Assembly: GCA_963782475.1 (NCBI GenBank)
Contig: CAWAJW010000015.1
Location: 682,001-746,000, forward strand
DNA length: 64,000 bases
Reading direction: 5' to 3'
Source of the DNA: CAVQBP01 sp963782475
Lineage (GTDB): Bacteria > Bacteroidota > Ignavibacteria > Ignavibacteriales > Ignavibacteriaceae
How positions within the stretch are numbered: position 1 is the stretch's first letter; every line of letters begins with the position of its first letter. Positions 29,204 to 38,917 of the stretch are shown here, one piece after another. The notes beneath the pieces are model-generated. The model saw nothing but the letters and a program-made list of their open reading frames with translations, searched no databases and was not told the DNA's origin. Made by a program: the position numbers and the translations under genes.

Positions 29204-29570
29204 ACATAATAGCTACAGATAAAACTATTATGAACATTTTTTCTAATTTTATTCTTCCTCCTAGAATAAGGTAATAAGGTTCATTTAACAGTATTGTTGT
29301 CTATTACTAAGGTTCAATCATTTTATAAGGTTTCCTGACTTCTGAGAATTAGTGTGTTAGAGGATTCCAAAGTTAAACCAGTTTACTCTAAGCAGACTGT
29401 TCAAGATATTTTTAATGATTGTTCAACTGAAACCACACCGGATTTGTTTTTACTTTTCTTACTGATAAAATATATAAAATAGCCATTAGTGGGGCAAAAT
29501 CGGTACTACTGAAAATTAATTAAGAAAAATGATGAATGAAGAGCCCGGCTTAAACGCCGGGAATTTTCAT
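29204..29570. repeat. Tandem repeat unit 2
   Basis: Second copy in direct orientation, with about 45 extra bases (29450-29495) inserted before the conserved CGGTACTACTGAAAATTAAT. Its end hairpin is perfect: CCCGGC TTAAAC GCCGGG (29547-29564 region). The hairpin and position next to a Y1 transposase suggest a REP-like substrate. Confidence 0.85.
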
Positions 29571-29691
29571 CTAGGAAGATTTACATGCAGAAGTTTTCCC
29601 TTAGATCAGCCTGCATGATGTTTAAATGTAAATTGCAGATGAAATTCAAGCTTAATTCCGTCTTCCATTTACGATATTCCAGGATTACAGC

Positions 29692-32532
29692 TTATTTGTT
29701 TCCTTCCTGCAGCTGCTTTAAAGCCTGCTGTAACTTCTGCATCTCATTCGCGGCATCATTAAACTTTTTTTGTCCGATATATTTTAAATAATTTTCAAAA
29801 GCATTGTTAGCATTCTGAATCTGTTGTTTAACAGTGCTGCTCTCCGCAGCTTTTTCCTTAGGAGCTGTTGTTTCCTGCATTCCGGCCTGGGATTTTGATT
29901 TGGAAAATAATCCTTGCAATGCCTGATCAAATGTAGGTGCGTAGCTTAAATTTTCACCATGCATAACCGCAACTAATCTTAATTCCGGGTAAGCAGCTGT
30001 TTCGGACTGCAGATAAATCGGCTCCACATAGAATAATGTTTTTTCAACGGGTATTGCAAGCACATTCCCGCGTATTACCTGGGAGCCGCGCTGGTCCCAC
30101 AGGGTCAGCTGCCCGGATAAAAAGCTGTCCTGGTCAATTTTCGTTTCGATTTGCTGGGGTCCGAGAACAAGCTTATCCTTTGGAAATTGATAAGAAAGAA
30201 ATTTACCATAATCACTTCCGTCGCACATTCCTGCAATCCAGCCAATCATTACCTGCCTGTTCTTTGGAGTAAAGGGAAGTATCAATACAAATTGAGGTTT
30301 ATTCGAACCCGGCAGCTGCCACATTATATAATATGGCTGAACCGGCTGAATATTGCTGTAGTATTTTTCAGTTGCTCTAATCCAGAGATCTTCCTGGTTA
30401 TAAAATACAGTAGGATCAGTCATATGGTATTTCTCATAAACCATTCCCTGGACAAGTAAATAATCAATAGGGTATCTGATATGAGCGAGCAAATCCTTAG
30501 ACATTTCATCTTTTGTTTTGAACATACGGGGGAAAATTTTATTCCAGACTTTAATAACAGGATCCTCGTTATCAACAATATAAAAACTTACGGAACCGTT
30601 ATATGCATCAACAATGGCTTTAACCGAATTACGGACATAATTTACACCATTCAGGTAAGGTACAGTGTTTTTATGCAATTCGGTTGTGCTGTTCCCTTCA
30701 TTATATTCAATAGTTTCATCCGAAGAATAAGGCTGGCTGTAAGGATAATAATCAGAGGTGGTATATGCATCAATTATCCAATAAAGTTTTCCTTTAGATA
30801 ATACTATATACGGATCCTGATCGAAGTGAAGAAAAGGAGCCAAAGTTTTCACACGCTGTTCAATCTGCCTGTAAAAAAGAATCCGGCTATGGTCGGTTGT
30901 ATAGCTGGAGAAGAAGAACTGAGAACCTCCGAATTTCCAGCCATATAAAAATTTCCTCCATATATTTGATAGTAAAACCCCCCCCTTTCCCTCATAAAGG
31001 TTGTACATATTTTCTTCACCGCTTGGATAATCAAATTCTTTTTCCTGCGAATTAACTATAACATAACTATTTGTTAATTCGCCATAATATATCCTGGGCT
31101 GCGTAACATCAAGGGATGGATATTTACTAACCGGAGGTATATCCTTAACCAGCAGGTTGGGCAATCCCTGGTTAGTAAAATCACTAACTGTACTTAGTGT
31201 AACTCCGTACCCGTGCGTATATTGAAAACGTTTATTCACAAATGTCTGGCTTTGCTGCGGCAGGCTGTTAGGCTGCATTTCTCTGGCAGAAATCATGACC
31301 TGTCTATAGGTACTGTCAAAAGAGTACCTGTCTATATCAACATCTTTAAATTCATAATAAAGACGAAATTCCTGGAATTGTTTGAATACCGCATCTAAAG
31401 CTCTCCAATCCCATAACCGGACATTTGAAAATATCTGCTGATTATTATTTACTGTCTGCTGAGTAAAATTTCCGGAATCAGGATACTGCTTGGATTCTAT
31501 ATCATTAAGTTTAAAGCCGTTCCTTGTGTATTTTATATTATTTAGAATATATGGTCTTTCATAAGTAATTTCATTCGGGGAAACAATAATCCATTGGAAG
31601 ATACCCGGGATGGCCGTTAAGCCAAGAAACCAGATAGCGATTAAAAAAATGCCTGCCGCAAGGAATACTGCAGAATAGAACCTGCTGCCGTATATTTTAA
31701 ATTTCTCCAATAATTTCTTCAGAATATTTCTTAACGGTGTAATTAATAATGCCAAACCTGTTAGAAACGTCAGAACTATTATAATATCATAGGCAGGTAA
31801 AAGAATATTTACATCGGCCCAGCCCGGGCCGTAAACAACACCTGTTGAAGAGTACATCAAATTGAACCTGCTTAGAAATTTTCCGAATGCCATTATAAGT
31901 ATAAAAACAGAAGCATTTATAAATAAGGGATTATATGTTTTTGATAAAGTTTTGTCATCTCCTGCGGGAGGTTCTACCAGAATATTTTTTCCATCAAACC
32001 GGAAGAAGATTGTAATAACACTTGCACCCAGCCCGATAATTGAAAGTGATATTAATAAGCCGTAAATATTGTTGAGGAAAGGGAGAGTAAAAAGATAAAA
32101 GCCGACATTTTTATTCAGGATAGGATCGGCGACTGAGGTAGAAACACCGTTAATAAATTTAAGAATTATCTCCCAGTTAGAAAATCCCCAGGCTCCGCCT
32201 GCAAAAGCTCCGGCTAGAACAGCGACAATCTTTACATACTTTTTTGATGAAGATAAGCTGAATGTTAAAGTATAAAGAACCAGGCCTCCGAAAAGAACAC
32301 CAAGTATAAGTAAAACGGTTTCGGCAAGGATAACGGTCCAGAACCTGTTTTCATAACCCAGTGAATAGAACCAAAGCGCATCACCCCAAAAATCCATAAA
32401 CCAGAATATATACCAGGTAAGGAATCCGATTATAGCCCCTGTAATTATTCTGCTCCGTTTTCCTTTTCTAAATCCAGTTATTAAAAAAAATGCGACGACT
32501 GCAATTAAAAAGAATATTATAGCTGTATACAT
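29692..32532 (-). CDS. UPF0182 family membrane protein
   Basis: 946 residues, normal for PF03699. About seven membrane helices in the first ~330 residues (first helix AIIFFLIAVVAFFLITGF; also WYIFWFMDFWGDALWFYSLGY), then a large soluble extracytoplasmic domain with family-typical QPRIYYGE and FDYPSGEEN-type stretches, and a charged Ala/Gln/Lys-rich tail (about 880-946). The biochemical role is not known. It is an isolated gene: tandem repeats lie downstream and repeat copy B upstream. Confidence 0.92.
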   Translation of the reverse strand: MYTAIIFFLIAVVAFFLITGFRKGKRSRIITGAIIGFLTWYIFWFMDFWGDALWFYSLGYENRFWTVILAETVLLILGVLFGGLVLYTLTFSLSSSKKYVKIVAVLAGAFAGGAWGFSNWEIILKFINGVSTSVADPILNKNVGFYLFTLPFLNNIYGLLISLSIIGLGASVITIFFRFDGKNILVEPPAGDDKTLSKTYNPLFINASVFILIMAFGKFLSRFNLMYSSTGVVYGPGWADVNILLPAYDIIIVLTFLTGLALLITPLRNILKKLLEKFKIYGSRFYSAVFLAAGIFLIAIWFLGLTAIPGIFQWIIVSPNEITYERPYILNNIKYTRNGFKLNDIESKQYPDSGNFTQQTVNNNQQIFSNVRLWDWRALDAVFKQFQEFRLYYEFKDVDIDRYSFDSTYRQVMISAREMQPNSLPQQSQTFVNKRFQYTHGYGVTLSTVSDFTNQGLPNLLVKDIPPVSKYPSLDVTQPRIYYGELTNSYVIVNSQEKEFDYPSGEENMYNLYEGKGGVLLSNIWRKFLYGWKFGGSQFFFSSYTTDHSRILFYRQIEQRVKTLAPFLHFDQDPYIVLSKGKLYWIIDAYTTSDYYPYSQPYSSDETIEYNEGNSTTELHKNTVPYLNGVNYVRNSVKAIVDAYNGSVSFYIVDNEDPVIKVWNKIFPRMFKTKDEMSKDLLAHIRYPIDYLLVQGMVYEKYHMTDPTVFYNQEDLWIRATEKYYSNIQPVQPYYIMWQLPGSNKPQFVLILPFTPKNRQVMIGWIAGMCDGSDYGKFLSYQFPKDKLVLGPQQIETKIDQDSFLSGQLTLWDQRGSQVIRGNVLAIPVEKTLFYVEPIYLQSETAAYPELRLVAVMHGENLSYAPTFDQALQGLFSKSKSQAGMQETTAPKEKAAESSTVKQQIQNANNAFENYLKYIGQKKFNDAANEMQKLQQALKQLQEGNK

Positions 32533-32624
32533 TTTTTATTCCTCCGGGATTTAGATACTGTAATTTATTGATTTTATTGGTAAGAAGTTCCTAAATTGGA
32601 AAAAAAAATTCAGTAAAAATATTG

Positions 32625-33136
32625 CTGTACAAATTAATTTTGGAAACCAGGAAAAGTAAAATTTTAGTAAAAATTAAAAAAGAGTTTTAGTACTTTATTT
32701 CCGCTCTCTCTAATAATTAAAACAATTTATTCCCTTCTACTTTTCTTAGCCCCGATTTTCATCGGGGTAAACTCCAGAAAAGTAGCAACCTACTTTCAGT
32801 AGGTAAAAAGAAACATGCTCCCACCTTCATCTTTCAGATTCCGGTGGGTAAACTGCAAAAGAATTGCTAAAAAATTACTCCATTTCGCTAAGATAAATAA
32901 ACTCGTCCCGCCTTCTGAACCGAAACGCAATGCAGGCGGGACTAAGACAGTATTTATCTTTTAATCCCGCCTTCTCTTACTTTAAACTACAACCTGGCGG
33001 GATTAACCGCTCAATTCCGTAATTTTTTTTAACGCAATTCTTTTGAGGAGCAATTGTCAGTAAATCATTATATCTTTTATTGATATCTATTTATTTGCAG
33101 ATTATTTATTCTTATAATTTATTTATTTTGGACAGG
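32625..33136 (+). repeat. Interspersed hairpin repeat, copy B
   Basis: 512 bp from CTGTACAAATT to TTTTGGACAGG. Contains all modules: CTACTTTTCT nested stem, the ACCTACTTTCAGTAGGT hairpin, CCACC...GGTGG stem, AACTCGTCCCGCC...GGCGGGAC and TTAATCCCGCC...GGCGGGATTAA stems, and the final CAATTC...GAATTG-like module. Lies upstream of the UPF0182 gene and upstream of the 2H-like gene. Confidence 0.92.
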
Positions 33137-33187
33137 TTGGGGCAAAACGGCAATCATTATGTGTAATTTTATTTTTTAATTATAATT

Positions 33188-33928
33188 GTGATATCATTTT
33201 TTAATATAACAAGTTTAAGAAATAAAACAATTTTATATATGAGATCTATATACAATAATATGTGGAATGATGCTCTGGAAGCGTTTGAAAAAGACAGGTT
33301 AGAATTTGATCCTAATATTGAAGATCCTAATGATCAGCGTAGGGGAATTACACTGCAGGCCAAACCAGATAAAAATGTGTTAAAAACTTTTAAAGTGTTT
33401 CTTGAAGAAGCTCAAATAATTGAACCGGAACAATATTTTTATAAGCCTGAAGAAATCCATGTTACGATATTATCTATAATTAACTGCTTCGCAGAATTTT
33501 CCCTCCCTAAAATTAATTTACCCGGATACATAAGCTGTATTGAAAGCAGTCTAAGGAATACCGGACCTTTTGAAATTGAATTCCGCGGAATAACAGCATC
33601 TTCATCCTGTATCTTAATCCAGGGTTTTCCTGGAAATAATTTTCTAGAAATTATAAGAAATAATCTAAGAGAAGAATTCAGGAAAGGAAATTTGAATAAT
33701 TCAATAGATTTGAGATACCAGATCAAAACTGCACACTGCACTGTTATCAGGTTTAAAAGTCAATTAAGAGATAAAAAAAATTTTATTACTTTTTTGAAAA
33801 TGAATAGAAATAATTATTTTGGCAAAGCATTTATAAATGAATTGGAATTAGTCTATACTGACTGGTATCATAAAAAAGATGTTGTACAAACTCTTCACCG
33901 GTTTAAGCTCAAAGATAAAAATAATTAA
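33188..33928 (+). CDS. 2H phosphoesterase-like protein
   Basis: 246 residues as read from a GTG; ATG codons at 33239 and 33260 are equally possible starts and no clear Shine-Dalgarno site decides. Two HxT motifs, H91-V-T (EIHVTILSI) and H183-C-T (TAHCTVIRF), about 90 residues apart, match the 2H superfamily that includes RNA ligase/cyclic phosphodiesterases acting on 2',3'- or 2',5'-linked phosphates. Substrate unknown. It lies alone between repeat copies B and C. Confidence 0.68.
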   Translation: MISFFNITSLRNKTILYMRSIYNNMWNDALEAFEKDRLEFDPNIEDPNDQRRGITLQAKPDKNVLKTFKVFLEEAQIIEPEQYFYKPEEIHVTILSIINCFAEFSLPKINLPGYISCIESSLRNTGPFEIEFRGITASSSCILIQGFPGNNFLEIIRNNLREEFRKGNLNNSIDLRYQIKTAHCTVIRFKSQLRDKKNFITFLKMNRNNYFGKAFINELELVYTDWYHKKDVVQTLHRFKLKDKNN

Positions 33929-33934
33929 CTCATT

Positions 33935-34010
33935 TTACGCAGAAAAATCTTAATCCTGCGATTATTCTTAAGCTTACTCGATTTTTGTCATGATTATGAG
34001 TATGATTAAG
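33935..34010. repeat. Partial second copy of the TTACGCA element
   Basis: Same family as 19102-19195 in reverse complement: starts TTACGCAGAAAAATCTTAATC and shares TCATGATTATGAGTA. Its far end is missing where hairpin repeat copy C begins, so copy C may have inserted into it. Confidence 0.55.
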
Positions 34011-34015
34011 ACTTG

Positions 34016-34566
34016 CTATCCAAATTAATTTTGGAAAGCTAAGAAAAGTAAAATTTTAGTGAAAATTTAATTTTTTTTTAGTGCTTTATTTCTGATCCTT
34101 CTAATAATTAAAACAATTTATTCCCTTCTACTTTTCTTAGCATGAGGCTGTGTGAAAACTCATAAAAACCGTTAAAACGGTTATTCAATGTTATGATTTT
34201 TCACTATTTTCCAACAGTTAAAACTGTTGCTTAATGATATTCACACAAGCTCAGCATAAGAAAAGTAGCAAATGAAACATGCTCTACAAAAGAATTGCTA
34301 AAAAATTACTCCATTTCGCTAAGATAAATAAACTCGTCCCGCCTCTGAACCGAAACGCAATGCAGGCGGGACTCGGACAGTATTTATCTTTTAATCCCGC
34401 CTTCTCTTACTTAAAATTACAACCTGGCGGGATTAACCGCTCAATTCCGTAATTTTTTTTGACGCAATTCTTTTGAGGAGCAATTGTCAGTAAATCATTA
34501 TATTTTTTATTGATATCTATTTATATGCAGATTATTTATTCTTATAATTTATTTATTTTGGATAGG
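34016..34566 (+). repeat. Interspersed hairpin repeat, copy C
   Basis: 551 bp, CTATCCAAATT to GGATAGG; the end changes match each other (CTATCC/GGATAG), so the terminal inverted repeat is preserved. The loop of the first hairpin has been replaced by a module with TGTGTGAAAACTCATAAAAA, AACCGTTAAAACGGTT and AACAGTTAAAACTGTT stems (34144-34258); a relative of this module recurs at 62880-62945. Confidence 0.92.
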
Positions 34567-34602
34567 TTGGATCTATTTGAAAAAAAATCTCTACTCACAT
34601 TG

Positions 34603-35064
34603 CTGTCCAAATTAATTTTGGAAAGCCAGGAAAAGTAAAATTTTAGTAAAAATTAAAAAAGAGTTTTAGTGCTTTATTTCTGATCTCGTCTAATAATTAA
34701 AACAATTTATTCCCTTCTACTTTTCTTAGCCCCGATTTTCATCGGGGTAAACTCCAGAAAAGTAGCAAAAGAAATATGCTCTGCAAAAGAATTGCTAAAA
34801 AATTACTCCATTTCGCTAAGATAAATAAACTCGTCCCGCCTTCTGAACCGAAACGCAATGCAGGCGGGACTCAGACAGTATTTATCTTTTAATCCCGCCT
34901 TCTCTTACTTTAAACTACAACCTGGCGGGATTAACCGCTCAATTCCGTAATTTTTTTTGACGCAATTCTTTTGAGGAGCAATTGTCAGTAAATCATTTTA
35001 TCTTTTATTGATATCTATTTATTTGCAGATTATTTATTCTTATAATTTATTTATTTTGGACAGG
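34603..35064 (+). repeat. Interspersed hairpin repeat, copy D
   Basis: 462 bp, CTGTCCAAATT to TTTTGGACAGG, in direct orientation only 36 bp after copy C. Best-preserved ends: CTGTCCAAA and TTTGGACAG. Loop module CCCCGAT/ATCGGGG, no CTACTTTCAGTAGG module. Confidence 0.92.
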
Positions 35065-35284
35065 TTTGAATTTTATAATCTTTTCTTGATAAAATATAAC
35101 TTTAAATTCTTCTTACAGATTATATTATATGATTGAATTTTATAAAATCATAAATTTGTTAGAATTTACAATTGATTAAGAGAATTCCTATTATGTTTTT
35201 CTCATTTGTTAGAAAATTTTATACAATTAGTCTATTCGCTGCAGTTTGGCCAATTGGCACTTGTTTTGGGTATTGCAAAAAGTA
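35065..35284. other. Intergenic region before the metal-efflux cluster
   Basis: 220 bp, very A/T-rich, no gene. Expected to carry the promoter of the efflux cluster; no operator could be recognised. Confidence 0.4.
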
Positions 35285-35689
35285 ATGAAAAAGAAAATAA
35301 GTTTCATATTGTTAATTCTGCTATTCTTCATTTCTACTATCGGGCTCCCTTTATCTATTAATATCTGCAATATGATGGGTACGGTTCAAGCCGCCTGGTG
35401 CAAAATGAATTCCGAATGTGAAAATGAAACTCATGCTGCTTCTTTTAATGCGGAATTGAGTAAAGCAGATTGCTGTAAAACAGAATTAATTGGTAATTCT
35501 ATCAGCGATAAATATCTCCTGGAAAATGTTCAGAAACCTGTTGCAGTAGAGAATATTGCAGTATTAAGCGCCGTTATTCCAATTGATAATAATCTATTCC
35601 AGTATTCTGCGGAATATTTTAACGATACTTCTCCTCCTTCATCATTAAATAATCATATTTATCTTAGTAATTCAATTCTCCTGATCTGA
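35285..35689 (+). CDS. HYC_CC_PP family-like small secreted protein
   Basis: About 134 residues from the ATG at 35285; an upstream in-frame ATG (35246) would put 13 extra residues before a clean signal peptide (KKKISFILLILLFFIST), so I prefer the inner start. Cys residues in INICNMMG, AAWCKMNSEC and the CC pair DCCKTEL, and the later SPP in DTSPPSSL, follow the pattern of the small HYC_CC_PP proteins found before copper/cation efflux operons in this phylum; the first motif here lacks HY. Likely a periplasmic metal-related protein; function unproven. It starts the efflux cluster. Confidence 0.65.
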   Translation: MKKKISFILLILLFFISTIGLPLSINICNMMGTVQAAWCKMNSECENETHAASFNAELSKADCCKTELIGNSISDKYLLENVQKPVAVENIAVLSAVIPIDNNLFQYSAEYFNDTSPPSSLNNHIYLSNSILLI

Positions 35690-35797
35690 CCTTAACCATC
35701 ACACTTCCATCGGATTTTTCTCTCTTGGAAAAATCTTAATCCGTTTGTCCGCTATTTCTTATTAAGAAGATTAGTTTATCAGTTAAGGAAAATATCC

Positions 35798-37063
35798 ATG
35801 ATTAAAATTAAAAATATATGCCTATTCATTTTATTGAGCATTATTCCGGTTAATATTTTTGCTCAGGATACACTTGATTCATTGATCAGCAAGGGAGTTG
35901 ATGTTAGTCCTAAGCTCAAAATGCTCCAATCAAAATATTCTGCTGCGGAAAGCAGTATAAATGTAAATTCAAATCTGCCTGATCCGGTGTTGACCTTAGG
36001 CCTGGCTAATTTACCTACAAACTCATTTTCATTTACACAGGAGCCGATGACGGGGAAAATTATCGGTTTGAGCCAGGCAATTCCATTCCCCGGGAAATTA
36101 AGTTCTATCGCTGATGTTTCAGAAAAAGATGCTGAAATTGTTAAGGAGGAAATAAGAGATGCTAAGAATGAAATTGTGAAAAATATCTCTCAGAATTATT
36201 ATGAACTGGTGTATGTCCGGAAAGCAATCGATGTTGCCGGTGAAAATTTAAAGCTCCTCAATGAGATAGCAAAAGTTGTAAGGACAAACTATTCGGTTTC
36301 AAAAGCAAGTCAGCAGAATTTGTTTAAGGTTGAATTAGAAATAACGAATTTAAATGATAAAATATATGTCTTGAAAAATAAAGAGAACTCAATTACAGCA
36401 ATGTTAAATGCCCAGTTATTGAGATCTCAAGATGTTCCAATTACTACAGGTAATCTTCCCGCTATAAAATATTATAAATTTTCACAGAAAGAGCTTGATT
36501 CACTTACGGTTCAAAACAGACCTTTTCTTAGCGGGATTGAATTAGCCAAGAATAAAGCTGAGCTGCAGGAAAAACTGGCAAAATATGATTACATGCCGAA
36601 CTTCAATGTCTCAGTTCAGTATTCTCAAAGGGATAGAATAGCAATGACAAATACACCGCTTGCTGATTTTGCTTCTTTTATGGTCGGCATTTCTCTTCCT
36701 ATTAATTATGGTGGAAAAGTATCATCTAAAGTTGAAGAAACGGAAGCAATGCAGGATATGTACCAGGAGCAATACAATCTCTCTCTGCAAATGCTTAACA
36801 GCAATTTCGGGACGGCAATTTCAAAGTTAAACTCGCTGCAGGAGAGAATTAAATTAATCGAGGAGGCACAGCTTCCACAGGCGCAGCAGACATACTCAGC
36901 GGCTTTATCAAGTTATCAGGTTGGTCAGATAGATTTTATAAATGTTATAGATGCACAGAATAAATTGTACCAGGTAGAAACAAATCTATACCGGCTAAAA
37001 ACAGATTACATGGAAGAAATTGAAGAGTTGAAATTTTTAACCGGAACAAGTTTAAGTAAATAA
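35798..37063 (+). CDS. cusC: TolC-family outer-membrane efflux protein (CusC-like)
   Basis: 421 residues, signal peptide 1-22 (ending NIFAQ). Two TolC repeats of coiled-coil type; conserved LPDPVLTLGLANLP near residues 60-75, the PFPGKL loop, and LSSYQVGQIDFINVIDAQNKLY near the C-terminus. It would form the outer-membrane channel of a tripartite heavy-metal efflux pump with the next two genes; 36 nt separate it from the adaptor gene. The name follows from context. Confidence 0.88.
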   Translation: MIKIKNICLFILLSIIPVNIFAQDTLDSLISKGVDVSPKLKMLQSKYSAAESSINVNSNLPDPVLTLGLANLPTNSFSFTQEPMTGKIIGLSQAIPFPGKLSSIADVSEKDAEIVKEEIRDAKNEIVKNISQNYYELVYVRKAIDVAGENLKLLNEIAKVVRTNYSVSKASQQNLFKVELEITNLNDKIYVLKNKENSITAMLNAQLLRSQDVPITTGNLPAIKYYKFSQKELDSLTVQNRPFLSGIELAKNKAELQEKLAKYDYMPNFNVSVQYSQRDRIAMTNTPLADFASFMVGISLPINYGGKVSSKVEETEAMQDMYQEQYNLSLQMLNSNFGTAISKLNSLQERIKLIEEAQLPQAQQTYSAALSSYQVGQIDFINVIDAQNKLYQVETNLYRLKTDYMEEIEELKFLTGTSLSK

Positions 37064-37099
37064 TATAGTCTCAAGACTATTAAATCGGAGAATAATAAA

Positions 37100-38687
37100 G
37101 TGAAAATACAAAATATAATAATAGGAATACTCATAGCAGTAATTGCAGTGATTTCATATTTATGGCTCGGAGGCCCGGGCGAAAATAGTTCTGCTGACAC
37201 TATGAAAAATAATCCTGAACAAACCTCGCAAAAAGAGAGAAAGATTCTCTACTGGCGTGCACCAATGAATCCTAGTGAGGTTTATGACCATCCCGGCAAA
37301 TCGAAAATGGGAATGGATTTAGTCCCGGTTTATGAAGATGAAGCTTCAGGGAGCGGTATAATTACAATTAACAGTGCAGTCCAGCAGAATATGAATGTAA
37401 AAACTGCTGTTGTTGAAGATAAAGATTTAAGCTCCCAGGTAATTACAAACGGAATTCTCAATGTTGATGAACAGAACGAATATATTGTTACAACAAGAGT
37501 AAACGGATGGGTACAAAAGCTTTTTGTTAATTATACCGGGCAGTCTGTAAATAAGGGGGAAAAGTTAATGGATATTTACTCTCCTGAGCTTGTAGCAGCC
37601 GAACAAGAATTATTAACTGCACTTTCATATCAGTCTACAGTAAAAAATTCAACTATTAGTGAAGCTGCTGCGAGCGGAGATGAATTATTAAAAAATGCTG
37701 TTCAGAAATTAGAGCTGCTTGAAATTCCTGAATCTGAAATTGATAGAATAAAAGAGACAAAAGAAGTAAAAACTTATATGACCCTTTATGCACAAAACAG
37801 CGGTACTGTTATAACAAAAAATATTGTTGAAGGTCAAAAAGTAATGGCAGGCGCGCCTTTGCTGCATATTGCAAACCTGTCGAATTTATGGCTGACCGCA
37901 GATATTTATGAATATGAATTGCCGAAAATAAAATTAGGCTCGCCTGCCGATATTGTTTTTAATTTTTTACCGGGCAGGACTTTTAAAAGTAAAATTTCAT
38001 TTATTTATCCGACTCTTGATGATAAAACAAGAACGATAAAAGTCAGGTTTGATATTCCGAACTATAATAATGAATTGAAGCCGTCAATGTTTGCTAATAT
38101 TGTAATTAATGGAAGAAGTCTTGGAAATTATCCTGCTGTTCCCGAACAGGCTGTTATCAGAAGCGGGCAGAAAAATATTATAATTCTTGCTTTAGGCGGC
38201 GGCAGATTTAAGCCGGTAGAAGTAACACTTGGTGATTATTCCAACGGGTATTACCAGGTTATTAAAGGAATATCCGCAGGAGATACTATTGTAACTTCAG
38301 CTCAATTTCTAATTGATTCCGAAAGCAACCTGCAGTCTGCTATATCACAGTTCAGCAGTTCTGTAGAAAAAGATACAATGAAAACGGGTGCAAATGATAA
38401 CGGCAAATGCAGATTCAATGAAAAGTATGGATATGAAAAAAGGAATAGATATCTCTACTCATTCTGAATCTTCAACTTCTGAAAAAGATCCGCGGGTAAG
38501 AAAAGGGATAATCGATCTTTCCGCAATAGATAAAAATAAGGATGGAAAACTTTATGAAGATATTATGGATTGGAATGTTATTTCCGATGAACCGGGAGCA
38601 TGTCCGTTGTGCGGAATGACTCTTAGGGAATTCACTATAAAAGAAGTGAAAGAGAATTTAACTAAACATGGATTCGAGTATAAATGA
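37100..38687 (+). CDS. cusB: CusB-like periplasmic adaptor with C-terminal EF-hand-like/CPLCGM domain (frameshift near 38402)
   Basis: N-terminal anchor helix (about 3-22), a Met-containing heavy-metal-binding stretch near 50-75 (APMNPSEVYDHPGKSKMGMD; the usual Cys are absent), then barrel-sandwich/lipoyl and beta-barrel domains (WVQKLFVNYTGQSVNKGE). Frame 1 stops at 38467; removing one base near 38402 fuses a further ~95 residues: a DKNKDGKLYED loop, then GACPLCGMTL and a helical end, stopping at 38687. The same domain forms the separate protein at 42172. The adaptor delivers metal to the RND pump; the extension is a probable extra metal-binding site. Confidence 0.85.
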
Positions 38688-38734
38688 TGAGCAAAGATAA
38701 ACTTCAATATGAATATTATCTTAGAATCTTCTAA

Positions 38735-38915
38735 GAAAATAATCTCCTGGAATCTCTGTGGCTCTCTGTGAAATCTCTGCGGTCCTCTGTGTAATTCTCT
38801 TTTTAAATAGGAACACAGAGATCACTGAGAACATCAGAGAACCACGGAGAAATGCTGGTATAATTAATTCCTTTTTCTTGAATCCACAAGCTGATTTTAA
38901 AAACACGGAGAATTT
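38735..38915. repeat. CTCTGTG/CACAGAG palindromic element inside the cus operon
   Basis: Arrays of CTCTGTG and CTCTGCG on the left (38753-38800) and CACAGAG, CACGGAG on the right (38815-38915) form an imperfect long inverted repeat between cusB and cusA. Similar CACAGAG-type palindromes are widespread in bacterial genomes. Confidence 0.6.
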
Positions 38916-38917
38916 AA

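Noticed and set aside
28035..29570. Group II intron remnant
   Set aside because: The CCCGGC hairpin and repeats looked suggestive, but no domain V motif or reverse transcriptase fragment is visible.
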